Source of the DNA: Candidatus Buchananbacteria bacterium
GTDB taxonomy: Bacteria > Patescibacteriota > Patescibacteriia > 2-01-FULL-39-33
DNA length: 39,762 nucleotides
Direction: 5' to 3'
NCBI GenBank assembly: GCA_903859075.1
Contig: CAIOLF010000051.1
Coordinates: 1 to 39,762, forward strand
Shown here: positions 1-9,041 of the stretch, piece after piece
Position numbering within the stretch: the stretch's first letter is position 1
How the letters are laid out: every line of letters begins with the position of its first letter
The notes under the pieces: model-generated
Databases searched by the model: none
Told to the model about the DNA's origin: nothing
Seen by the model: only the letters and a program-made list of their open reading frames with translations
Position numbers and translations under genes: made by a program

Positions 1-146
1 CCCTTTTTATCCTTGGCTACAGAAATATAGATTTTCATGACGTCGCCGCAGACCGGATTCCCGACCTGGCCGATGCCGTCGGCGTTTTTTATCACTCCTT
101 GATTATGCGGATGCTGGAAATGATCCAGCACTTTCTGAGTATACAT
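1..146 (-). CDS. iscU: IscU/NifU-like Fe-S scaffold protein, N-terminal fragment (runs off window start)
   Basis: Minus-strand translation from ATG at 146: MYTQKVLDHFQHPHNQGVIKNADGIGQVGNPVCGDVMKIYISVAKDKK, characteristic IscU N-terminus with the GNPVCGD motif. Confidence 0.85.
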   Translation of the reverse strand, partial: MYTQKVLDHFQHPHNQGVIKNADGIGQVGNPVCGDVMKIYISVAKDKK

Positions 147-170
147 ATATGTTTGATCGAAAAAAAAGTA

Positions 171-572
171 TTAAATCAGATCCGACAACTTGAACTTACG
201 CAAAGTGCCGATAATATTTTTCTGCAATTCCTGCCAGACGCGCTTGGTCAGGCATTTGCCGCGTGAACAGATCATTTTTCGCGCGTCCTCACTCATGCAA
301 TAAAATAACGATAATGGCCCTTCCAAAGCCTCAACTACTTCAAAAACACTGATATTTCTTGCCGGCCGATAAATCCTATAGCCGCCAGCCATGCCCTTGG
401 AGCTTTTTACCAAATCATTGGCCTTCAACTTGGCCATAAGCTGTTCCAAATAAGAGACGGAGATATGATTTTCCTTGGCGATTTGGGCCAGTGACAACGG
501 CGTTTTGCCCTTATTCCTGGCCAAAGAAGTCATCGCTCTCATGCCATACTCCGTTTTAGTGGTAAACATCAT
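171..572 (-). CDS. Rrf2 family transcriptional regulator (IscR-like)
   Basis: 133 aa, Rrf2 winged-helix motifs (TKTEYGMRAM, SYLEQLMAKLK, KGMAGGYRI), three Cys in the C-terminal part, directly upstream of iscU. Confidence 0.9.
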   Translation of the reverse strand: MMFTTKTEYGMRAMTSLARNKGKTPLSLAQIAKENHISVSYLEQLMAKLKANDLVKSSKGMAGGYRIYRPARNISVFEVVEALEGPLSLFYCMSEDARKMICSRGKCLTKRVWQELQKNIIGTLRKFKLSDLI

Positions 573-593
573 AAACTAACTTTTAGAATAACT

Positions 594-610
594 CCTAGTA
601 ATATACTAGG
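594..610. promoter_or_regulatory. Palindromic operator candidate CCTAGTA-ATA-TACTAGG
   Basis: Perfect 7+3+7 palindrome between the Rrf2 start codon and its predicted -10 box. Confidence 0.6.
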
Positions 611-618
611 ATATTATA

Positions 619-646
619 ATTATACTACTGCAAAAAGGGTTGTCAA
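619..646 (-). promoter_or_regulatory. Sigma70-type promoter TTGACA-N16-TATAAT for the Rrf2-iscU operon
   Basis: Minus strand reads TTGACAACCCTTTTTGCAGTAGTATAAT: consensus hexamers, 16-nt spacer. Confidence 0.7.
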
Positions 647-1482
647 GGGCGGCTGGCAATAATCATTACTTTATCCCCTAATCTCATATTTTCTTCGGAC
701 ATGACGCCTTGCTGGGTTAATTTCTGGTTCCAATCATGAGTGGCGCCAATTAAGGCGGCGTAGTCGTAGCGGTAGCCATTGCCTTTGCGCGTGCCCGGAT
801 CGTTGGTAATAAATTGGCTGCTATTATAGCCCTTGATTACCAGCATATGGTATATCGGGCCTGGCGCCTTAAAATTCGGATTATGCAGATCGCGTCCGGC
901 TGCCGGTATAATGATCAGATTGCCGTTAGACAATTCATATTTTATCTGATCGGCATTAACTTCTCGGCTGATCTTGACATTAAAGCCGAAATAATCCGCC
1001 ATCACCCGCACTATTTCTTCAGCGTTTAGATCCACGCCATAGCCATTGTCCGTTTCCCACTTTACTAGGCGCTGGATTTCCTCTTCCATAATATTATTAT
1101 TCAAAGGCAGTTTTTTAAAATACTTCACCGCCATAATCATTGAAGCTTCTTCGCAGGCCTCTTCATGGAGAGCGTCCCAATTAGTAAGCGGGGCTTGGCT
1201 GGCAAAAAGCACCGGCCACTGCACTTCCGCCGGAATGCTGACTTCTTTGGCGATGCTAGTGGAAACTGGAGCAACTACGGTTTTTTTAGTGGTACTAATG
1301 GTTGTTTTTACCGCCTCAGAACTGGTTTTCATATCTTGGCCAGCGGCTGCCGTGCTGGAAACGGTCGAGGTATTAACCGTAAGAGAATCTTCTTGAACAT
1401 TAACAGTGACCATCTTGCTACTGGAACATCCGGCCAGCAGTAAAACGATGCTTGTTAAAAGAAGCGCTTTTTTTATTAGCAT
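643..1482 (-). CDS. Lipoprotein with C39-like peptidase domain
   Basis: Lipobox LLAGC; EEACEEASMIMAVKYF and YHMLVIKGYNSSQFITNDPGTRKG resemble Peptidase_C39_2. Confidence 0.65.
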   Translation of the reverse strand: MLIKKALLLTSIVLLLAGCSSSKMVTVNVQEDSLTVNTSTVSSTAAAGQDMKTSSEAVKTTISTTKKTVVAPVSTSIAKEVSIPAEVQWPVLFASQAPLTNWDALHEEACEEASMIMAVKYFKKLPLNNNIMEEEIQRLVKWETDNGYGVDLNAEEIVRVMADYFGFNVKISREVNADQIKYELSNGNLIIIPAAGRDLHNPNFKAPGPIYHMLVIKGYNSSQFITNDPGTRKGNGYRYDYAALIGATHDWNQKLTQQGVMSEENMRLGDKVMIIASRP

Positions 1483-2087
1483 GGTGTTTTTTTAGTATTA
1501 TGGCTTAATAAATTTTCAAAAATATTGATATTGATGATATTAATCTCCCCTTCATAGGTGGCCAGATCGCAGCATTGGCCATCGACAAAGCGATAAAGAT
1601 ACTTACCATTCTGTCCGCGAGTGAGATTAATACCCTCGATTTGCTGGACTCTTAAATAAATTTCCAGTTCGCTGTCAATTTTATAATATTCGCGGACAAA
1701 CTGGGCCATAGGGGCATTTTCCCGCAAATACAGAGCGATATCTTCACGCATAACTCCTGCCGGCTCGCCAAAACAAAGTCCCGGCTTATACTTTTCTACC
1801 AAATACAGCTTCATTTTTAATTTATCAGTTAGAACAATCTCCGTATTGGAGCTGGCTGCCGGCAAGCCAGCGTCCGGATAGAAATTGGCAGCCGAATCAA
1901 CGGCTGGGGCTGGCATACTGACTGTTTTTGCCTCTTGGCCAGTGGCGGTTGAGCTAGTCGTGGATACGGTGGGACTATTATCAATATCTTCCAATAACCC
2001 GGCTAATCGACCCGGCGTTTGCCATTGGCATCCAATAATAATTTGTGTAAATATAAACAAAATTAACAAAACCGCCAGTTTCTTCAT
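1476..2087 (-). CDS. Hypothetical lipoprotein
   Basis: Signal peptide with lipobox IIIGC; overlaps the start of the downstream lipoprotein gene. Confidence 0.6.
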   Translation of the reverse strand: MKKLAVLLILFIFTQIIIGCQWQTPGRLAGLLEDIDNSPTVSTTSSTATGQEAKTVSMPAPAVDSAANFYPDAGLPAASSNTEIVLTDKLKMKLYLVEKYKPGLCFGEPAGVMREDIALYLRENAPMAQFVREYYKIDSELEIYLRVQQIEGINLTRGQNGKYLYRFVDGQCCDLATYEGEINIININIFENLLSHNTKKTPC

Positions 2088-2216
2088 ATTTTTGTCTTTT
2101 TACCGCTATTAATTAACACTTTATAGCTTAATTATAGTGCTTTAAAAAACTATTGACAAATAATCAAAAATTAGCTAAAATATTCAATGTAACCATAAAT
2201 AATAACTAGCGCAAAT

Positions 2217-2489
2217 ATGGCTCATAAAAAAGCGGGCGGCAGTACGCGTTTAGGACGAGATTCCAATGCGCAACGCTTAGGCATAAAACTATACGGCGGC
2301 CAAAAGGCGGAAGCTGGTTCCATCATAGTCAGGCAGCGCGGCACCAGATACCGCGCCGGCAAAAATACCAAAGTCGGCAAAGATGACAGCGTCTTCGCCA
2401 CCGCTTCCGGCGCCGTGAAATTCGTCAAAAAGAAAGTCAAAAAATTCACTGGCAAACTGGAATACGCCCAAATCGTCAATGTAGAATAA
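2217..2489 (+). CDS. rpmA: 50S ribosomal protein L27
   Basis: [61 protein letters not shown]. Confidence 0.97.
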   Translation: MAHKKAGGSTRLGRDSNAQRLGIKLYGGQKAEAGSIIVRQRGTRYRAGKNTKVGKDDSVFATASGAVKFVKKKVKKFTGKLEYAQIVNVE

Positions 2490-2498
2490 ATTATTATA

Positions 2499-2530
2499 AC
2501 AATCCTCGGTTTTTTCCGAGGATTGTTTTG
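2499..2530 (+). terminator. Rho-independent terminator after rpmA
   Basis: AATCCTCGG-tttttt-CCGAGGATT then TTTTGTTTT. Confidence 0.8.
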
Positions 2531-2620
2531 TTTTATATAAATTTAACTAAAAAGCTCCCTAGCCAAATGACAGAATTAAATCACTCCGACGGATAATAAT
2601 AATTTTGTCAAAAATAAATC

Positions 2621-2648
2621 CGCCCCAGCAATATGCATTGGGGCGAAT
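2621..2648 (-). terminator. Hairpin terminator after SLT gene
   Basis: CGCCCCA...TGGGGCG inverted repeat just past the stop codon. Confidence 0.5.
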
Positions 2649-2666
2649 AAAAATGTGTACGACTGA

Positions 2667-3602
2667 CTAGCCGTTACCTTTGGCCAGCAGCGTCTTGTGA
2701 GCGGTAAGAACCTTGTTGGCGTAATTCTTGGCGTTGCCACTATAACCCTCGAGACTTCCCTGAAGGTCACCGGCGACTTTCAAATGGAAGCGAAGCGCTG
2801 CCGCTCCCAAACGGATGTTATTCTCCGGCTGAATGATTTTGGCGACAATCTCCTTCTCCGTTGTTTTGCGCGAATTTGCATACTTGCGCCAATTCGCTTT
2901 GCGGGCTTTCAGGGACGCGCCCTTGGCCAGCTTGCCCGGCTTGATCTGATCAAGCTCGGCTTTGAGGCCTTTCAGGATCCCCAGATCGTACTTCTTGTCG
3001 ACAAATAAAGCCGTTCTGGGCTGAACTTGCATCAGACCGTAGGCATTGGCCTTGGATTTCGCCCGCAACCGGTAGCGCGACTCAACGTGCGCTATCGCCG
3101 GCAGTATTCCTTGGGGAAGATTGTGCCTTTTCTCTTCGCTCAGAAACTGCCGTGCCATACTATACGCATCTCTTTCCAACAGCTTCGGATTATTGGCCTT
3201 GGCGTATTTCATATATGCCATTGCCAAATCACCTTCAGCATCTTCCAACCCGATTGTCAGTTCTGGCGGCAGAGACGCTCTTGGCCCCGGTTTGTTTGCT
3301 GGCGGCAGAGGCGCCTGAAGCGTAACTTCCTCAGGCGATTTGGGTGGCTGCAGAATCACTGGCTGCACCACCACAATCTGTACTGGTTGCATCGGTTGCG
3401 ATGCCGATGCCGTCTTCATATATGAGTTGTACAAAGCGGCCGAGAAGGCCACGATGGCATAAACAGCTAGACATCCGATGCCTGGCCACCTGCGTTCTGT
3501 TCCTTTTCCCATGTCTTCTCCTTTGTTGCCTCGCCGTAGTATTGACAAGGGCGGTTTCAAAAGGGCCAACTTAGGCCAAGTTTTCAATTTCAACCAATTC
3601 AA
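2667..3602 (-). CDS. Membrane-anchored lytic transglycosylase (SLT-like domain)
   Basis: GILPAIAHVESRYRLRAKSKANAYGLMQVQPRTA, SLT goose-lysozyme-like motif; N-terminal TM. A start at the internal MGKGTERRW (SD-like ggaga upstream) is likely. Confidence 0.75.
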   Translation of the reverse strand: MNWLKLKTWPKLALLKPPLSILRRGNKGEDMGKGTERRWPGIGCLAVYAIVAFSAALYNSYMKTASASQPMQPVQIVVVQPVILQPPKSPEEVTLQAPLPPANKPGPRASLPPELTIGLEDAEGDLAMAYMKYAKANNPKLLERDAYSMARQFLSEEKRHNLPQGILPAIAHVESRYRLRAKSKANAYGLMQVQPRTALFVDKKYDLGILKGLKAELDQIKPGKLAKGASLKARKANWRKYANSRKTTEKEIVAKIIQPENNIRLGAAALRFHLKVAGDLQGSLEGYSGNAKNYANKVLTAHKTLLAKGNG

Positions 3603-3711
3603 CTCATCGTGCCATTATAGCATACATTTCACTATTTGTCAATAGAAAGCACAAAAAAACCAATAAAACCTACTAAAGTTTTATCTATTATCCCCCATAA
3701 AACAATAAAAA

Positions 3712-5358
3712 CTATCGTTTTGCCGCCTTTATCAGACCGAAAAATAAGGGGTGCGGACTTAGCGGCCGCGAAAGGAATTCCGGATGGAATTGCACACCGA
3801 TAAAAAACGGGTGTAGTTTCTTAGGCAATTCAATAATTTCCACCAGTTTGCCGTCCGGACTGGTGCCGGAAAAAATCAAGCCCTTCTTTTCCATCACTTG
3901 CCGGAAATCATTATTAAATTCATAGCGGTGGCGATGGCGCTCAAAAATCTTCTTCTCTCCATACAGCCGGCTAGCCAGTGTTCCCTCTTTGAGTTTGCAA
4001 GGATAGGCGCCCAGCCGCATCGTATTGCCATACTGCTTGTGCGCCAGCTTGGCCGCCTGCTCCGGCATGATATGAATCACCGGATTACGCGTCTTCGGGT
4101 TTATTTCCGTAGTATTGGCGTCCTTGAGGCCACAGACGTGACGCGCGAATTCAATCGTCGCCAGCTGCATGCCATAGCAGAGTCCTAGATAAGGAATCTT
4201 ATTTTCCCTGGCAAATTGAATCGCCGCAATCTTACCTTCCACTCCCCGGCTGCCGAAGCCGCCAGGCACGACCAAGCAGTCAAAATTTTTCAATTCTTTC
4301 AGTTTCTTCTTATCTTTTTCAAAATCATCGCTGTTAATCCATTCAATCACCGGTTTGCGTTTATTGTGCCAAGAGGCGTATTTGAGCGACTCAATAACTG
4401 AAATATAGGCGTCCGGCAGAATAAAATCGCCTGTCTCAAAATATTTGCCCACGATGCCAATACGCACCGGCGGCATTTGGCTCTTGGCCGTAGCGACCAG
4501 CTGGCGCCACTGCTTCATATCTTGTTTTTTGGCCTTTAATCCGAACTGCTTGAGAATCTTGGCGGATAAATTTTCTTTTTCAAAATTAAGCGGCACTTCA
4601 TAAACCACGTCAATGTCCGGCGCGGAAATGATGTGATCCGGCTGGACATTGCAAAATAGAGCCAGCTTGCGCTTGCGCGGCTCGTCAATCGGATGAGTGC
4701 TGCGCCCTAAGATAAAATCCGGCTGGATGCCGACGGAATTAAGCGCTTGGGCGGCAAATTGCGTCGGCTTGGTCTTCATCTCGCCTATTTTGCTGGGTAC
4801 CGGCAGATAACTGACTAAAAAAAACATTACCTTATCGGGTGACTCTAAATGCATCATGCGCGCCGCCTCCAAATATAGGATATTCTGATACTCGCCGACC
4901 GTGCCGCCGATTTCGATAATGGTAATATCCGCCTTAGCTTTTTTGGCTGCGGCCTTGATACGATGGATTATTTCATAAGGAATATGCGGCACCGCCTCGA
5001 CGCATTTACCGCCATACTCAAGATTACGCTCGCGAGCGATAACCGAACCGTACACGCGCCCAGTAGTCATATAATTGAGCCGCTCTATCTCTATGCCTAA
5101 AAATCTCTCGTAATTGCCAATGTCCTGATCGGTCTCATCGCCATCGGTAGTCACAAACACCTCGCCATGCTCCACTGGATTCATCGTGCCGGCATCGACA
5201 TTAAGATAGGGGTCAATTTTTAACGCCGTCACTATCAGGCCGCGCGCTTGCAGAATCCTGCCGATGGAGGCCGCCGCGATACCCTTGCCGACCCCGGACA
5301 TCACTCCACCCACTACAAAAATATACTTGCTCCCCTGAGGGGATTTTTTTGCTTGCAT
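3712..5358 (-). CDS. pyrG: CTP synthase
   Basis: KYIFVVGGVMSGVGKGIAAASIGRIL; GATase domain VPGGFGSRGVEGK...YLGLCYGMQ. Confidence 0.97.
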   Translation of the reverse strand: MQAKKSPQGSKYIFVVGGVMSGVGKGIAAASIGRILQARGLIVTALKIDPYLNVDAGTMNPVEHGEVFVTTDGDETDQDIGNYERFLGIEIERLNYMTTGRVYGSVIARERNLEYGGKCVEAVPHIPYEIIHRIKAAAKKAKADITIIEIGGTVGEYQNILYLEAARMMHLESPDKVMFFLVSYLPVPSKIGEMKTKPTQFAAQALNSVGIQPDFILGRSTHPIDEPRKRKLALFCNVQPDHIISAPDIDVVYEVPLNFEKENLSAKILKQFGLKAKKQDMKQWRQLVATAKSQMPPVRIGIVGKYFETGDFILPDAYISVIESLKYASWHNKRKPVIEWINSDDFEKDKKKLKELKNFDCLVVPGGFGSRGVEGKIAAIQFARENKIPYLGLCYGMQLATIEFARHVCGLKDANTTEINPKTRNPVIHIMPEQAAKLAHKQYGNTMRLGAYPCKLKEGTLASRLYGEKKIFERHRHRYEFNNDFRQVMEKKGLIFSGTSPDGKLVEIIELPKKLHPFFIGVQFHPEFLSRPLSPHPLFFGLIKAAKR

Positions 5359-5517
5359 AAAATTTTGTCACCTTAGTTACTTTATAAAATTCAAGAAACA
5401 AGATACGAGAAACAAATTAAATTTCTAATTACCAGTATTTTACTTAATAATCGAATTTATTATTTTTTGTATCTTGTACCTTGTTTCTTGCGCCTTGATC
5501 ATTTAACAAAGGAGAAA

Positions 5518-5555
5518 CGTCCCCTGAGAGGCAGCGGACGTTTCTTTATTCTCCT
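5518..5555. terminator. Hairpin terminator between pyrG and rplI
   Basis: AGAAACGTCC...GGACGTTTCT stem with flanking T/A tract. Confidence 0.6.
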
Positions 5556-5572
5556 AATAATTTTAGGAAAAA

Positions 5573-6016
5573 TCAACCGGCAATAGCAATCACGGTTATT
5601 TCCGCCTCTAAATTATGATTCAAATTAATCTTAACAGTAAATTCACCTTCTTCTTTTATCGGCTCCGCCAGCAATATTTGCTCTTTTTTTATTTCCCAGC
5701 CCTTGTCTTTTAACTTTTTAGCAATCGCCGTAGCGCCGATAGCGGCATAAAATCTTCCCTCGCTATTGGCTTTGGTCTTAATCTCAACGATTTGTCCGTC
5801 AATCTTGGCTACTGCTTTTTCGGCATTTAGCAGATCCTTAACCGCCAATCGCGTTTTCTCTTCTGCTTGGCGCTTCAGTTTGGCGATATTCTCAGCGGTA
5901 GCCGGTTGCGCCAAATTTCCGGGCAATAAAAAATTACGGGCGTAGCCGTCAGTTGCCTCTTTGATCTCGCCTTGTTTTCCCAAACCTTTAACGTCTTTCA
6001 GAAGTATCACTTTCAT
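5573..6016 (-). CDS. rplI: 50S ribosomal protein L9
   Basis: [36 protein letters not shown]; start adjusted from ORF-track 6064 to the canonical MKVILLKDV. Confidence 0.95.
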   Translation of the reverse strand: MKVILLKDVKGLGKQGEIKEATDGYARNFLLPGNLAQPATAENIAKLKRQAEEKTRLAVKDLLNAEKAVAKIDGQIVEIKTKANSEGRFYAAIGATAIAKKLKDKGWEIKKEQILLAEPIKEEGEFTVKINLNHNLEAEITVIAIAG

Positions 6017-6090
6017 AATAAAAATTATATAAACATTATAATACTTCCGCTTAGGCGCTGGCAATAGTTTTTGTCAAGGCGCTAACTTAG

Positions 6091-6118
6091 AAACCCCCGC
6101 CCAGGAGGGCGGGGGTTG
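6091..6118 (-). terminator. GC-rich hairpin after S41 protease
   Basis: AACCCCCGCCC-agga-GGGCGGGGGTT. Confidence 0.6.
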
Positions 6119-6123
6119 TTAAA

Positions 6124-7575
6124 TTATTGTCTGATAATTTCGATGGCTTTATCCAGCTGCGGGTCTCTGTCCTTATTAAAATCTTCAGGGGTCATCTCCA
6201 CCTTTATATCCGGCTCGATTCCCTGCTCGTCAATGGAGCGCCCTTTGGGCGTAAACCATTTGGCGATAGTAATCTTTACCGACGAGCCGTCATCTAGATT
6301 CACCAAATCCTGAACTGATCCTTTGCCGAAAGTCTTGGTGCCGACCAATTTGGCCTTGCCCCAATCCTGCAGGGCGCCGGAGACGATTTCCGAAGCTGAG
6401 GCGCTGCCCCCATCAACCAATACTACTGTCTTATATCCGGCAAGACGCGGAAAGCGATCGGAAGCGTGCTTAATTTCGCTGCCATCGCGCAGTTTTTCCG
6501 AAACTACCACTTCATTGCCGACCCACTCTCCGCCGACATCGATTGCCGACTGCAAGTAGCCGCCGGGGTCATTGCGCAAATCCAGAATTATATTCTTAAT
6601 ATTCTTATTGGCTGTTATTTCTACGATGGCCTTGTCAAGCAGGGGCACCGTATCTTCATTGAATTGCCGCATCTTGATATAAGCGATATCTTTGTCTTTT
6701 ATTTCCCAAGTCACGCTTTTGACCGTAATCGCATCCCTAGTGATTTCAAAATCCTTGGGCGCGTCCATCCCTTCTCGAAAAATTGTCAAGGTGACTTTTG
6801 TTCCTTTGGGTCCACGAATTAAGCTGACCGCTTCGTTAGCCGTCATGCTCTTGGTGCTAGTTCCATTGATTTTTAAAATTAAATCCTTGGGCTTTAAGCC
6901 AGCTTTTTCTGCCGGCGTATCCGGCAAGGGCGCCACGATTATCAGATTATTATTCTTGATCGCAATTTCAGCGCCGATGCCCTCAAAATTACCTTTAAGA
7001 TCCTGCTGGAATTGATTGCTGTCAGTCGGCGTCATAAAAATAGAATAAGGATCGCCGAGCGAACTGAGTATCCCCTGCAGAGCGCCATAAAAAAGCTGCG
7101 TATCCGGAATATCCTTATTGTAATATTTTTCTTTGACAATATTCCAGACTTCCCAGAACTGCTGGAAATTAACATCCTTCTTTAAGTAATCCGGCAAATT
7201 TGCAGTGCTAGTAGCGGTACTGGTAGCAGTGGAAGTGGGAATATTTAAACCTTTAATAATGATCTGATCACTAGCTTTGGCATCATTTATTATTTTGCCA
7301 CCGGCATCGCTGGCGGGCGTGAAATCAACTCCGCCGCCGGCCAGTACGCCGCCGGCAAAGGCTATAATTACAAAAATAGAGACAATCCATAAGGAAATCC
7401 TGGTCGTAATCAACCCGCTTTTACAAGCACCGGTAAAGCAGGGCTTTCTTACCGGCTGACTGCCACTTGGCGGCTGGAACGGCGACCTTGTTGCCGGCGC
7501 TGCTCGGCTAGATATGCTTGCCCGCCTATTATTCTGGCCATTGTTTACGGAGTGAATTTGTTTCATCTTTAACAT
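6124..7575 (-). CDS. S41 family C-terminal processing peptidase (PDZ + tail-specific protease)
   Basis: FEGIGAEIAIKNNNLIIVAPLPDTPAEKAGLKPKD (PDZ), DLRNDPGGYLQSAIDV, VLVDGGSASASEIVSGALQDW, TKTFGKGSVQ. Confidence 0.93.
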   Translation of the reverse strand: MLKMKQIHSVNNGQNNRRASISSRAAPATRSPFQPPSGSQPVRKPCFTGACKSGLITTRISLWIVSIFVIIAFAGGVLAGGGVDFTPASDAGGKIINDAKASDQIIIKGLNIPTSTATSTATSTANLPDYLKKDVNFQQFWEVWNIVKEKYYNKDIPDTQLFYGALQGILSSLGDPYSIFMTPTDSNQFQQDLKGNFEGIGAEIAIKNNNLIIVAPLPDTPAEKAGLKPKDLILKINGTSTKSMTANEAVSLIRGPKGTKVTLTIFREGMDAPKDFEITRDAITVKSVTWEIKDKDIAYIKMRQFNEDTVPLLDKAIVEITANKNIKNIILDLRNDPGGYLQSAIDVGGEWVGNEVVVSEKLRDGSEIKHASDRFPRLAGYKTVVLVDGGSASASEIVSGALQDWGKAKLVGTKTFGKGSVQDLVNLDDGSSVKITIAKWFTPKGRSIDEQGIEPDIKVEMTPEDFNKDRDPQLDKAIEIIRQ

Positions 7576-7770
7576 AATTATTTGCTAATTCAATACACAT
7601 TAGATTATAACAGAAAAGCAAAACTGTTGCAAAAGATTATTTTTACTGATTTTTTCCATCTTTTTTACCGCCAAAATTTATCCAGTCGGGTCAATAACTC
7701 TGGCCTTTATTTTTTTAATAAAAAATGCTAAGATATTACCTAGTTGAACTAATAAAAAAACCGTTAAAAT

Positions 7771-9036
7771 ATGGAAAAATACATCATCAAGGGGGGGCTA
7801 GAACTACACGGCGAAATCAGCGTTTCCGGAGCTAAAAATGAAGCTCTAAAAGTAATTGCCGCGGCCGTACTGTCTGAAGACGTTTGTACGATAAAAAACG
7901 TCCCGGATATTGAAGACATTAATCGTTTGATAGAAATTTTGGAAGATTTAGGTGCCACGGTGGAGCGCAGCGATCACCGGCTGGTAATCAATCCGGCAAA
8001 AATAAACAAGACCGAGCCGACTCCGGAATTGATCCGCAAGCTAAGAGCATCGGTCATGTTTGCCGGACCGCTGCTGGCGCGCGTCGGCGAAGTGACCATG
8101 GCTCACCCCGGCGGCTGCGTTATCGGCCAGCGGCCGATTGATATGTTTTTGGCCGGCTTCCGGGCCTTGGGCGCTGAAGTCATTGAAAATGAGCACCAAT
8201 ACACTTTGCGCGCCAAAAAGCTCAAGGGCGCCAAAATCGTCATGCCCTGGATTGCCGTCACCGCGACCGAATCCTTGATGATGACGGCATGTCTCGCCGA
8301 AGGCACTACCACTATTATCAATGCCGCCATGGAGCCGGAAATTCCCGCTCTAGCCGATTATCTCAATTCCTGCGGCGCCAAAATTTCCGGTGCCGGGACT
8401 CCGATAATTACCATTGCGGGAGTCGAAAAAATCAGCGGCGGCACCTGCGCTCTTATCCCCGACCGCATTGAGGCGGGATCGTTTGTCATTATGGGATTGG
8501 CCACTGGCAGTGAGATCAAAGTCACCAACCTCAATCCTAATCACCTGGAAACGGTAATCACCAACTTGCAAAAAACCGGCGCTAACTTAGAAATCGGATC
8601 GGACTATATTATTACCAGGCCCAGCAAGCTAAAAGGCATTGAACTTCGTACCCATGAATATCCCGGCTTTCCTACCGATCTGCAAGCGCCTTTTACCGTG
8701 CTTATGACCCAAGCCAAGGGAATTTCCTTGATCCATGAGACTATTTATGAAGGCCGCTTGTTTTATACCGACAAGCTGAACCAAATGGGCGCTCATATTA
8801 TCATGTGCGACCCGCACCGCGTCATTGTTAATGGTCCGGCCGAGTTATCCGGAAAAACACTAGAAAGCCCGGATTTGCGTGCCGGCATGGCACTCGTTAT
8901 CGCCGGTCTTGTCGCCAGCGGCAAAACCGCCGTGGAGAACATCTACCAAATTGAGCGCGGCTATGAAAATATCATCAGCCGCCTTAAGGGGCTAGGGGCA
9001 AATATCGAAAAAATCGACGATTGCCTCGTTAAATAA
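7771..9036 (+). CDS. murA: UDP-N-acetylglucosamine 1-carboxyvinyltransferase
   Basis: MEKYIIKGGLELHGEISVSGAKNEALKVIAAA; GGCVIGQRPIDMF; YPGFPTDLQAPF. Confidence 0.96.
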   Translation: MEKYIIKGGLELHGEISVSGAKNEALKVIAAAVLSEDVCTIKNVPDIEDINRLIEILEDLGATVERSDHRLVINPAKINKTEPTPELIRKLRASVMFAGPLLARVGEVTMAHPGGCVIGQRPIDMFLAGFRALGAEVIENEHQYTLRAKKLKGAKIVMPWIAVTATESLMMTACLAEGTTTIINAAMEPEIPALADYLNSCGAKISGAGTPIITIAGVEKISGGTCALIPDRIEAGSFVIMGLATGSEIKVTNLNPNHLETVITNLQKTGANLEIGSDYIITRPSKLKGIELRTHEYPGFPTDLQAPFTVLMTQAKGISLIHETIYEGRLFYTDKLNQMGAHIIMCDPHRVIVNGPAELSGKTLESPDLRAGMALVIAGLVASGKTAVENIYQIERGYENIISRLKGLGANIEKIDDCLVK

Positions 9037-9041
9037 CCATT

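Noticed and set aside
1046-1396. Plus-strand ORFs opposite the lipoprotein genes (also 1165-1443, 814-1029, 1885-2112)
   Set aside because: Antisense shadows of well-supported minus-strand CDS without RBS or recognisable domains
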